A stretch of DNA of 40,793 nucleotides, from positions 1 to 40,793 of the IMG/VR virus record IMGVR_UViG_3300048837_000378; one strand, given 5' to 3'. Position 1 is the first letter of the stretch. Each line of letters opens with the position of its first letter. A program made the translations under genes and the position numbers. Below are positions 11,824 to 18,437 of the stretch, piece by piece. The notes under the pieces were generated by a model. That model did not search any database and was not told the origin of the DNA. It was given only the letters and a program-made list of their open reading frames with translations. Source of the stretch: a virus.

Positions 11824-12085
11824 ACAATTTAGGGGTTTTTTGCAAGACGGCTTCGTAACTGACGCATTATTACGTCCGTATTTTACACCTGGAAATCTCT
11901 ATCTAGTTAAAATTACTACATATTTTGATGAATATGGTAACGAGACCTCCATAGAAATGATAATAGTTGACGAATTGACCGGATTCTCTAAACTAATAGA
12001 ATTGCCTCCGTATTACATAAATGACCTGTTTATCGAGGCTAAATCTCCAGCAGCCTCCGTCTTATTTGCAAAACCGTCAAAATAA
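11798..12085 (+). CDS. LYG-box-family hypothetical protein (95 aa)
   Basis: The start is inside the box of the previous gene (MVPVKANSKQFRGFLQDGFV). The barrel-like part contains YFTPGNLYLVKITTYFDEYG. The end is EAKSPAASVLFAKPSK: the box is kept (PAASVLF) though no gene starts there, the next ATG being 57 bases away behind a new promoter-like element. Confidence 0.7.
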   Translation: MVPVKANSKQFRGFLQDGFVTDALLRPYFTPGNLYLVKITTYFDEYGNETSIEMIIVDELTGFSKLIELPPYYINDLFIEAKSPAASVLFAKPSK

Positions 12086-12098
12086 TTGACACTACACG

Positions 12099-12122
12099 TT
12101 GACTTAGCATACACATTATAAT
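12099..12122 (+). promoter_or_regulatory. Repeated promoter-like element, copy 1
   Basis: TTGACTTAGCATACACAT followed by TATAAT (12117-12122). The same string recurs at 13156-13178 with one substitution and one base fewer. The TTGACT-to-TATAAT gap is 12 bases, too short for plain sigma70 recognition, but similar in layout to T4 middle promoters, where an activator box sits about 12 bases from the -10. Confidence 0.5.
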
Positions 12123-12141
12123 AGGGCATGAGGAGTCACCT

Positions 12142-12369
12142 ATGGACCTACGTTTTATAGAATGGCAACAGTCCATTTACATTGTGATAGGTATAGGTCA
12201 AGATACTAAATTTGACCCGCCAGACGTGTATTATTGCATCCTGCTAGAAAATTCTCTCATAGCTGACGTCTTAAGGGCTATAGACACTGTTATTATACCT
12301 TTTTCAGAAGCTATTGAAATTACTGATAAAAATAGAGTAAAGGCTATAAATATTTTATTTGGCAGGTAA
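12142..12369 (+). CDS. LYG-box-family small protein (75 aa)
   Basis: GAGGAG lies just before the ATG, and a promoter-like element is upstream. The product begins MDLRFIEWQQSIYIVIGIGQ and ends DKNRVKAINILFGR. Strand-rich, without a clear GD turn. The next gene begins directly after its stop, so the box is not used as a start here. Function is unknown. Confidence 0.7.
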   Translation: MDLRFIEWQQSIYIVIGIGQDTKFDPPDVYYCILLENSLIADVLRAIDTVIIPFSEAIEITDKNRVKAINILFGR

Positions 12370-12370
12370 T

Positions 12371-12610
12371 ATGCAATGGTCTAAGTTTAATATTGGAGAT
12401 TCTGTTATATATCAAGGACTGGTGTATAAAGTAAGAAGTGTTCACGCTTTAAACTGGAGCATGAATAATCCCTTTGTTTACGGGTTGATTTTGGCTCACA
12501 AATCTTCAGACGGCTGCGTATCTAGACAAGTTTACGTATGCGAACAACAAATAGCCGAAGCAACCACTCAACAAATACAAGTGTGGGAGTTACTATATGG
12601 CAACAGATAA
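12371..12610 (+). CDS. LYG-box small beta-barrel protein (79 aa)
   Basis: The start is ATG at 12371 (MQWSKFNIGDSVIYQGLVYK); a TTG 12 bases upstream would overlap the previous gene and is less likely. The IGDSVIYQG turn is typical of the cluster. It ends QQIQVWELLYGNR, and the next ATG (12597) lies in tat-ggc. Function is unknown. Confidence 0.75.
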   Translation: MQWSKFNIGDSVIYQGLVYKVRSVHALNWSMNNPFVYGLILAHKSSDGCVSRQVYVCEQQIAEATTQQIQVWELLYGNR

Positions 12611-12875
12611 GAGTAGAATTTTTACCGAATTAATTGAAGTTCATCTAAAAGAGATGAATATTGTAGAAATCTACCACAACAAAAGTATTGATTTTAAAGC
12701 TAAAGATGTGGTACAGTGTAGCTATATGAAGGGTCTTTACGAAGTAAAACTCATCACGCCCACGTACTTAGAGGTGGCTCCAATCGAAAATAACAGCCTA
12801 CGCCATTTTATAGGACCTAATTTTCTAAAAAAAGTCTCTATAAACCAGAATATAAGGAAAATATTATATGATTAA
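12597..12875 (+). CDS. LYG-box-family hypothetical protein (92 aa)
   Basis: It begins in the box of the previous gene (MATDKSRIFTELIEVHLKEM). A helical N-terminus precedes a barrel-like part (FKAKDVVQCSYMKGLYEVKL). It ends INQNIRKILYD, in which tat-gat again supplies the next ATG (12868); Gly has become Asp. Function is unknown. Confidence 0.7.
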   Translation: MATDKSRIFTELIEVHLKEMNIVEIYHNKSIDFKAKDVVQCSYMKGLYEVKLITPTYLEVAPIENNSLRHFIGPNFLKKVSINQNIRKILYD

Positions 12876-13149
12876 TATAAATACTGGAGATTATATTTTA
12901 GGTAAAGACGAAATCTGGGAAATAACAAATATATACCAATCTGGACAAGATACTCTTTTTAATTTGAGATTACTCTCAGAGCCTGGCGACTTTTTAGAAG
13001 TATACGACCATGAGTTAGCAGAATACAAAGGCGCGGAACCAGTAGATAGGTTAGTTGGAGTATCCTTCAGTTATATCAAACACTTAGGTCAAATCGTCCC
13101 CAAAGATTCTCAAAAGGCAGTAGAAATTCTATTCAAAGATAACAAATAA
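12868..13149 (+). CDS. LYG-box-family small beta-barrel protein (93 aa)
   Basis: The product opens MININTGDYILGKDEIWEIT, a clear GD-barrel start, and ends PKDSQKAVEILFKDNK. The box is conserved (KAVEILF) without overlapping a start codon. It is the last gene before the second promoter-like repeat. Function is unknown. Confidence 0.75.
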   Translation: MININTGDYILGKDEIWEITNIYQSGQDTLFNLRLLSEPGDFLEVYDHELAEYKGAEPVDRLVGVSFSYIKHLGQIVPKDSQKAVEILFKDNK

Positions 13150-13155
13150 AAACCA

Positions 13156-13178
13156 TTGACTTAGTATACACATATAAT
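13156..13178 (+). promoter_or_regulatory. Repeated promoter-like element, copy 2
   Basis: TTGACTTAGTATACACA then TATAAT (13173-13178), almost the same as 12099-12122, and placed similarly before a gene (20 bases to ATG 12142 in copy 1, 19 bases to ATG 13197 here). The spacing from TTGACT to TATAAT is 11. Confidence 0.5.
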
Positions 13179-13196
13179 ATATGAATGGGGCATCGA

Positions 13197-13541
13197 ATGT
13201 CAAACAAATCTGATAAGTTTTCATCTCCAGAAGATGAACAAGACGACGACACTTTTGCTGACATGACCCCTGAACAATATAAAAAGTTGATGGAGGATAT
13301 TGAAAACTTCAACACTTCATTTTTGAGTCATTTGGCTGGAACATCAAATTACGAGTTAGTACCAACTGAAAACGAATTTGGTGAATATTTAGAAGACGGA
13401 CACTATAAATTAATTAAAAAAGAATGTGCCAAAACTGGAGCTAAAATATTATATACTTATTCTATAAGTCCTAATATTAGTATTGTGATTGAACCTAAAT
13501 CATTAAAGTCAATTATTTTACAAGAAGGGGAATTGCATTAA
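13197..13541 (+). CDS. Acidic hypothetical protein (114 aa)
   Basis: I start at 13197 (MSNKSDKFSSPEDEQDDDTF), with GGGG six bases before; an ATG at 13185 is possible. The first 45 residues are highly acidic. The second half is beta-rich (GHYKLIKKECAKTGAKILY) and contains a weak echo of the box (GAKILY). It is followed by a terminator. It may counteract a nucleic-acid-binding protein by DNA mimicry, but this is only inference from charge. Confidence 0.65.
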   Translation: MSNKSDKFSSPEDEQDDDTFADMTPEQYKKLMEDIENFNTSFLSHLAGTSNYELVPTENEFGEYLEDGHYKLIKKECAKTGAKILYTYSISPNISIVIEPKSLKSIILQEGELH

Positions 13542-13595
13542 ACAGTAGCTTTTAATAAGCTCAGATTTAATCCTCCCCCAGGCTCCTAATTGAAT

Positions 13596-13640
13596 CCCCT
13601 TGTAACGTCCTGTTACCTTTTAGGGGCCATTTTTTTCTTC
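13596..13640 (+). terminator. Rho-independent terminator
   Basis: CCCCT (13596-13600) pairs with AGGGG (13622-13626) and encloses an inner stem GTAAC/GTTAC (13602-13616); a run of seven or more T follows at about 13630. It separates the small-gene operon from the packaging module. Confidence 0.7.
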
Positions 13641-13661
13641 TTAATTTGAAAAGAGGAGAAT

Positions 13662-13886
13662 ATGAGGAAAATTAAGTACGCATGCGAGAATTGTGGCTGG
13701 GAAACGTCCATTTGGGAAGAATGGGAAGACCTCAAACCACAGAGATGTATGAATAAGAAATGTAATACGAGTTTTAGATTAAATCCCGAGAAGCTCAAGA
13801 TTACTAGACCAGAGGCAGTAGTTGTCAAACAAGAGTCTGTGCAGCAAGAAGAAAAGAAATCTTATGGCAAAAAGCACAAGTCTTAA
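13662..13886 (+). CDS. Small zinc-ribbon protein (74 aa)
   Basis: Two Cys pairs are visible: ACENCGW (8 and 11) and RCMNKKCNT (about 29 and 34), spaced as in a zinc ribbon. AGAGGAG precedes the ATG. It is the first gene of the packaging module. It ends KSYGKKHKS; the next gene starts inside tat-ggc. It may bind DNA in packaging or regulate late transcription, by inference. Confidence 0.7.
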   Translation: MRKIKYACENCGWETSIWEEWEDLKPQRCMNKKCNTSFRLNPEKLKITRPEAVVVKQESVQQEEKKSYGKKHKS

Positions 13887-14025
13887 ACAGTCTGCAAAAA
13901 TTTCCAATAATAGAGTAATTAAAGGAACTATTTCAGATACAAGCAAGGCTAGTTATGGAAAACAACGAAAACAGCCCACCAAAAAACGGACCTCAAAGCT
14001 CCGCTCAAAAGCTAGAAGCAGTTAG
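13864..14025 (+). CDS. Small very basic protein (53 aa)
   Basis: The product MAKSTSLKQSAKISNNRVIK and its tail KQPTKKRTSKLRSKARSS are Lys/Arg/Ser-rich with no acidic stretches. It overlaps the zinc-ribbon gene by 23 bases and the small terminase by 71. It starts in a tat-ggc and the next gene starts in its own tat-gga (SYGKQRK). It could be a DNA-binding peptide; alternatively the overlap with the terminase N-terminus makes it partly fortuitous. Confidence 0.45.
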   Translation: MAKSTSLKQSAKISNNRVIKGTISDTSKASYGKQRKQPTKKRTSKLRSKARSS

Positions 14026-14503
14026 AGCAGTTAAAAAACTGTCTAATGGAAATTCTCCTTGGACTATCCCCCAAGAGATTCTTCAAGAAGTTATAGCTGG
14101 ACACACCGTAGCCAATCCTGATAGTATTCCGCCAATCACACAGATGACGGAAGAATTAAAAAAAGAGATTGCAGCTCGTTATGTGGATGACCCAGAAACC
14201 AGAGACTTATTACTAGAAAGCATTCCTGAAGTTCGTTCTATCCGATTATGGGTTAAGAAAGAAGGTTGGGATGAAGCTGTTTGGCAAAAAGTTAGAGGAG
14301 ACAGGTTATTTTCAGCAGACAAAAGAGCACAAGTTATTGAATCGTTAAGACAAAGAGCTATAGACAAATCAGACGTTGCAGCAAAGATATGGCTAACTTT
14401 ATCTGGTGATTATTCAGAAAAAATGGAAATTGATAATAAGACTGTAGATACTTACAGAGAAATTAACAATATTCTTCATCGAAAGAGTCGTGAGGATACT
14501 TAA
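13955..14503 (+). CDS. Terminase small subunit (182 aa)
   Basis: The assignment rests on position directly before the large terminase, size and layout: a disordered N-terminus (MENNENSPPKNGPQSSAQKL), a helical DNA-recognition region (PEVRSIRLWVKKEGWDEAVW) and a C-terminal oligomerisation segment (QRAIDKSDVAAKIWLTLSGD). The family recognises the packaging site and hands DNA to the large subunit. No single diagnostic motif exists, so the call is contextual. Confidence 0.75.
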   Translation: MENNENSPPKNGPQSSAQKLEAVRAVKKLSNGNSPWTIPQEILQEVIAGHTVANPDSIPPITQMTEELKKEIAARYVDDPETRDLLLESIPEVRSIRLWVKKEGWDEAVWQKVRGDRLFSADKRAQVIESLRQRAIDKSDVAAKIWLTLSGDYSEKMEIDNKTVDTYREINNILHRKSREDT

Positions 14504-14506
14504 TTT

Positions 14507-16117
14507 ATGACACAAGAAGTAAATACAGAAGGTAGACCATTACGGATACACGAACTGGACATTGAAGCATTAGCTCAATTTCTTATGGAAAAGCGAGTCA
14601 GAACCTCTCAAGGTAAACTGATTATGCCTTTACATGAAGGACATAGAGAGGCTTTACGTGACGCCGGTCGTTTTAAAGTTTTGGCATGTGGCCGACGATG
14701 GGGCAAAACACTCTTAACAAGTTTAATGGCTCTTGCAGTATTAATGCAAATGAACCGTAGAGTATGGATTGTTGCTCCTGATTATGGCTTGACCGAGAAA
14801 GTATTTCGTGAATTGTATCATATTTTAGTTACTCAATTACAGATAATCAAACCTGGTAAAAGAGGTGGAGGTAGGGCGCGTAATCAAAAAGGCGACTACT
14901 ACTTAGAAACTCCGTGGGGCTCCGTTTTGGAAGCTAAATCAATGGAGAATCCAGACTCACTAGCAGGGGAAGCATTAGACCTCGTAATCGTTGATGAGGC
15001 TGCTTTGCAGCCTAATATGGACGACATTTGGACTCAGATGTTACGTCCTACTCTTATGGATAAAGAAGGCTCTGCTGTATTTATCTCTACTCCGCGTGGA
15101 AAAAATGGCTTCTTTAAACTGTTTATGTTCGGCAGTGTCGGTAGAAAACAACGAGAGAATAAATTAAGAATTACACTTGATGCAGACGGTAATTCTAATG
15201 ACATGAGGGATTGGAGTTCTTTCCAACGCTCAAGCTATGATAACCCTTTATTATCTTCTTCTCCAGAAAAATCTAAAGATGAAATTGACCACGCTTATCG
15301 TCAAGCAGCGATGGAAGGTAAATTAACTAAGTTCAAGCAAGAATACTTAGCAGACTTTGAAGCAGTAGCTGATAGTTGTTTCCCTGGATTTACTCCAGAA
15401 GAAACAGATAAATCCAAAGTACCGCATGTAGTTGATTACGTATGGCATCCAGATGAAGGTCCAGTTTTCGCAGCTTGTGACCATAACTTCGCAAAACCAG
15501 CAAGCACATTATTTGCCCAAGTGAATAAGTTTGGGGATGTAGTAATTTTTGATGAGAGATTTACTCCACACACAACTACTTACATGCAAGGTCAACAGAT
15601 TATAGACAAAGAAGCTGAACTTACTAGAACAGCTTTGCAAATCTGGCAAGACGAAGCCGCACTACAGAAATCAAGACACCATATAAAATTTCAAGATATC
15701 GTAGCAGATGTTTCAGGAGACCAAGTCCAACTTAACGGACGGTCAGCATGGGACGATATGACAGCAATTACTGGCCGCAGACCTACTGGTTTAAAGCAAC
15801 CAAGAGATGTCGGCTCTAATATGATTAGGTTGTGGTTAAACTACCCACAATTTGATGAACGAGGCAGACCAAAATTAGACCCTGTTTCAGGAGACCAAGT
15901 AACTCTTCCTAAACTGTTCATCAATAGAAATTGCATTAATTTGATTTATGCTATCCAAACAGCCAAATTTAAAAAAGGCCAAAATGGAGTATTGAAAGAA
16001 GATTACGAAGAAACTCCTGATGGATATGAGGGACTTCTAGATGCTTTAAGGTATTTACTAGTACATCTATTTCATGATAGAGGAGAACATTTTACTATAA
16101 TAAAAGGAGTACAATAA
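14507..16117 (+). CDS. terL: Terminase large subunit (536 aa)
   Basis: The DNA-packaging motor. ATPase motifs: Walker A CGRRWGKT (61-68), Walker B LVIVDEAA (159-166) and the coupling motif STPRG (194-198). The nuclease half begins at FAACDHNF with Asp325, followed by DVSGD (Asp401, Asp405) and a C-terminal acid in GLLDALRYLL (Asp512): the RNase-H-like metal ligands. Length is normal and no frame is broken. It starts three bases after the small subunit. The following HNH gene begins in its stop codon (TAATG). Confidence 0.95.
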   Translation: MTQEVNTEGRPLRIHELDIEALAQFLMEKRVRTSQGKLIMPLHEGHREALRDAGRFKVLACGRRWGKTLLTSLMALAVLMQMNRRVWIVAPDYGLTEKVFRELYHILVTQLQIIKPGKRGGGRARNQKGDYYLETPWGSVLEAKSMENPDSLAGEALDLVIVDEAALQPNMDDIWTQMLRPTLMDKEGSAVFISTPRGKNGFFKLFMFGSVGRKQRENKLRITLDADGNSNDMRDWSSFQRSSYDNPLLSSSPEKSKDEIDHAYRQAAMEGKLTKFKQEYLADFEAVADSCFPGFTPEETDKSKVPHVVDYVWHPDEGPVFAACDHNFAKPASTLFAQVNKFGDVVIFDERFTPHTTTYMQGQQIIDKEAELTRTALQIWQDEAALQKSRHHIKFQDIVADVSGDQVQLNGRSAWDDMTAITGRRPTGLKQPRDVGSNMIRLWLNYPQFDERGRPKLDPVSGDQVTLPKLFINRNCINLIYAIQTAKFKKGQNGVLKEDYEETPDGYEGLLDALRYLLVHLFHDRGEHFTIIKGVQ

Positions 16118-16572
16118 TGAAATTTTGTATTTCTTGTAAAAAAGTTAAATTTTTATCCGATTATGTAAAAGATTGCAGCAGAAAAGACGGATACCAAGTT
16201 TATTGTAAAGAATGCTTTCGTAATAAAGGGTATAAAAGTAAGTATAAAAAATCTCTAAAAGGAAAGCAAGCTAATCAAAGATATCAAAAAAATAATCCTG
16301 GAACAGTTAATGCTAAGACAGCCAGACGTCGAGCAACAAAATTGAAAGCTACGCCAAAATGGTTAACTATACAACAATTACAAGAAATTAAAAATATTTA
16401 TACTCAGTGCGCTAAAATAAATAGAACATCTGAAATTGAATATGAAGTTGACCATATATTCCCATTACAAGGGGATAATAGTTGTGGTCTCCACGTTCCT
16501 TGGAATTTACAAATAATTGAAAAGTCTGTAAACAGGTCAAAAGGAAATAAGGAGAATTATAATGGCCACTGA
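16117..16572 (+). CDS. HNH homing endonuclease (151 aa)
   Basis: The N-terminus is a Cys4 zinc ribbon (FCISCKK with Cys4/7, and VYCKECF with Cys30/33), as in many free-standing phage HNH enzymes. The catalytic part EYEVDHIFPLQGDNSCGLHV (Asp112, His113) continues to PWNLQIIEKSVNRSKGN with the conserved Asn residues. It is inserted cleanly between terL and the next head gene. Such genes spread by cutting empty alleles. Its sequence is more AT-rich than terL, in keeping with acquisition. Confidence 0.9.
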   Translation: MKFCISCKKVKFLSDYVKDCSRKDGYQVYCKECFRNKGYKSKYKKSLKGKQANQRYQKNNPGTVNAKTARRRATKLKATPKWLTIQQLQEIKNIYTQCAKINRTSEIEYEVDHIFPLQGDNSCGLHVPWNLQIIEKSVNRSKGNKENYNGH

Positions 16573-16891
16573 ACCAAGAGGTCTTTTAAAAAAGCAGTCT
16601 AGACTAGCTAGACAGCCCGTAAAATCTGGAGAACTAGTAGCTACTGGTACTCTTGATGGAACAACTACCATAGAAGTATTAACTCTATCAGTAGTAGCTG
16701 AAAAGTTATCTTTGCAGATGCAAGGAACTTTAACTGGTACAATAGAATTTTCTATTGACGGAAAAACATTTATAAATTCTACAGCAATTCCTGCTGCCGG
16801 AGTTATTACAAATTTTAGTACACACTTAGTTGCGTCAGTTAAAGTCACTAGAGCTACAGGTAGCGGTACTTTGACTGTGGCGGCAAGGTAA
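16562..16891 (+). CDS. Putative small virion/decoration protein (109 aa)
   Basis: A beta-rich product (TLDGTTTIEVLTLSVVAEKL, then GTIEFSIDGKTFINSTAI) with an N-terminal basic segment MATEPRGLLKKQSRLARQ. It looks like a small Ig-like or jelly-roll head-surface protein. Its ribosome site (AAGGAG) and first codons overlap the end of the HNH gene by 11 bases. The location in the packaging/head module supports a structural role. Confidence 0.6.
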   Translation: MATEPRGLLKKQSRLARQPVKSGELVATGTLDGTTTIEVLTLSVVAEKLSLQMQGTLTGTIEFSIDGKTFINSTAIPAAGVITNFSTHLVASVKVTRATGSGTLTVAAR

Positions 16892-17118
16892 TGGAAACAG
16901 TTATTTATAGAAAAAATAAATTATTTATTATATCTAAAGATAAGTTGAAACCACACGCACGTAAGGAAGAGATTTACACCGCCTTGTATGCCGCTATTTA
17001 TAGCGAATTTCAAGGAGCTAGTAATCATCCTAACTATAAAGATTTAACAAATTTAGACAGATTAGCAGAAATTAATAAGTATGCTTTTAATTGGCTAAAG
17101 TCGAGAGGTTTTATCTAA
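16891..17118 (+). CDS. Hypothetical protein (75 aa)
   Basis: It starts at the stop of the previous gene (TAATGG) and reads METVIYRKNKLFIISKDKLK, then a helical region (EEIYTALYAAIYSEFQGASN, then LAEINKYAFNWLKSRGFI). No family is recognised. Coupled to genes on both sides, it is probably a minor head or connector factor by position only. Confidence 0.65.
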   Translation: METVIYRKNKLFIISKDKLKPHARKEEIYTALYAAIYSEFQGASNHPNYKDLTNLDRLAEINKYAFNWLKSRGFI

Positions 17119-17390
17119 TGAAAAAACAAAAACAAACCGAGATTAAACCAGCTAAATTTTCTGATTTAGTTAGGGAAGGTAAAGCGAAAGCTGTAGCACC
17201 TCCACCCGAAACTAACAGAGGTATGGATGGTAAATACTCTATTGATAGAGCTAAAGCAGCTCAATTCTGGTTCAAAGCAGCTAAAGAACAAACTCCAGGT
17301 GGAGGATTTTTAGGTGTTCCAACAGAAACAATTGATGAAAAAAAATCTCAATCAGAACGAGACATGCTTTATAAAGGCAATAAAAAATAA
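17118..17390 (+). CDS. Hypothetical basic protein (90 aa)
   Basis: The start is 17118 (MKKQKQTEIKPAKFSDLVRE), overlapping the previous stop (TAATG). Basic and Gly/Pro-containing, with SIDRAKAAQFWFKAAKEQTP and a GGGFLGVP turn. No family is recognised. It lies between terminase and portal, where phages often keep small assembly factors. Confidence 0.65.
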   Translation: MKKQKQTEIKPAKFSDLVREGKAKAVAPPPETNRGMDGKYSIDRAKAAQFWFKAAKEQTPGGGFLGVPTETIDEKKSQSERDMLYKGNKK

Positions 17391-17401
17391 GGAGTATCTT
17401 A

Positions 17402-17680
17402 ATGAAAAAAACTATGGCTTATAAGCACAAAGGTATGAAAGCTCCGCGACCAGATATGTCTGCTCCTGCATTGGACCAGTCTTCTGCTCCCAAGCATAAA
17501 CCTTCTATGCAACACAAAGAGCCTTCTATGCCGATGAAGCCAGAAATGGCGTCAATGGCTCCAGAACACAAGAAAAAAGCTTTACCAATGCAAGACGCTC
17601 CTAAAGGCGTATCTAATGTGAATGGTGGAGTTTCTGTAGCATTGCCCAAATCCGGTAATGTCGGAGAATCTGAAGTGTAA
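17402..17680 (+). CDS. Low-complexity Lys/Met/Pro-rich protein (92 aa)
   Basis: The sequence is built of repeats of KHK, PSM and MKP-like steps (KHKPSMQHKEPSMPMKPEMA) and ends GGVSVALPKSGNVGESEV. AAGGAG precedes the ATG. A hairpin with a T-rich tail follows the stop. It could be an internal head or DNA-condensing protein. If the portal gene is interrupted by an intron beginning near 17680, this could instead be its 5' exon; see findings. Confidence 0.6.
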   Translation: MKKTMAYKHKGMKAPRPDMSAPALDQSSAPKHKPSMQHKEPSMPMKPEMASMAPEHKKKALPMQDAPKGVSNVNGGVSVALPKSGNVGESEV

Positions 17681-17684
17681 TTGT

Positions 17685-17712
17685 AGGGGGAGGGAACTCC
17701 CTCTATTTTATT
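17685..17712 (+). terminator. Rho-independent terminator or intron stem
   Basis: AGGGGGAG and CTCCCTCT form an 8-bp stem with one G-U pair and a GGAA loop, followed by ATTTTATT. It resembles the other terminators in this module. It lies just before the LAGLIDADG gene, so it may also shield the portal from read-through or be part of an intron. Confidence 0.65.
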
Positions 17713-17753
17713 GTTAGTAGAGCTAACAAGTCTTAACTATAGAGTAGTAGGAT

Positions 17754-18437
17754 ATGAAGAAGTACAAAGTAGATGATACTGTTTTTGAAAATATTGATAA
17801 TGAAGAAAAAGCTTATTGGCTAGGTTTTATACTAGCTGATGGAAGTATTCAAATTAGAAAAAATACTGGGCAACATTTATTAAAAATATCATTAGCAATT
17901 AAGGACAAAGAACATCTAATAAAATTTAAAACTTTCATAAAAACTCAAATACCAATAAAAGAATATTTAGTTGGAAATGGTTTAAATGACAATAAATCTA
18001 AATCTTGTGAAATTATTATTTATAATAAAAAAATAGTACAAGATTTGATTAAACTTGGCATAGGACCTAAAAAGAGTTTTAATGTAAAAATACCTACTAT
18101 AAAAAAATCCCTTCTTTCCCACCTTATTAGAGGTATATGGGATGGAGACGGTTCAGTATTATTTAGAGCTAGAAATAGTAAATATCCAGACTACTATCGT
18201 CCAGAAGTTCAAATTTGTGGTAATAGTTTTGTTTTGGGTAAAATAAATGATATTTTTAAAGATAAACTTTTTCTGTCTAAGTCTAAATTATCTCCAATAG
18301 GAAATATATTTGTATTTAGAAAGTCTTCCAGTTCTGCTCAAAAGATTGCAAAATATTTATATAAAGATAGTACTATACATCTTAATAGAAAATATGAAAA
18401 AGCAATTCAGTGTATAAATTGGATAGCAAAAAGGTAG
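17754..18437 (+). CDS. LAGLIDADG homing endonuclease (227 aa)
   Basis: Two LAGLIDADG motifs, YWLGFILADGSI (21-32) and LIRGIWDGDGSV (124-135), mark a single-chain enzyme of the size usual for phage intron-encoded or free-standing homing endonucleases. Coding is A-rich (AAA, ATA, TTA codons), unlike the flanking head genes, consistent with recent acquisition. No Shine-Dalgarno of quality precedes the ATG. The TAG stop is followed in the same frame by portal coding sequence that lacks a start codon, so the gene sits at the portal 5' end. Confidence 0.92.
   Translation: MKKYKVDDTVFENIDNEEKAYWLGFILADGSIQIRKNTGQHLLKISLAIKDKEHLIKFKTFIKTQIPIKEYLVGNGLNDNKSKSCEIIIYNKKIVQDLIKLGIGPKKSFNVKIPTIKKSLLSHLIRGIWDGDGSVLFRARNSKYPDYYRPEVQICGNSFVLGKINDIFKDKLFLSKSKLSPIGNIFVFRKSSSSAQKIAKYLYKDSTIHLNRKYEKAIQCINWIAKR

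Noticed and set aside
12086-12122. TTGACA at 12086 with TATAAT at 12117 as a plain sigma70 promoter
   Set aside because: The 25-base spacer is too long; the TTGACT at 12099 is the part that is repeated at 13156.
17754-18437. Intein in the portal
   Set aside because: The ORF has its own ATG and stop and shows LAGLIDADG motifs only, with no N- or C-terminal splicing-domain motifs.
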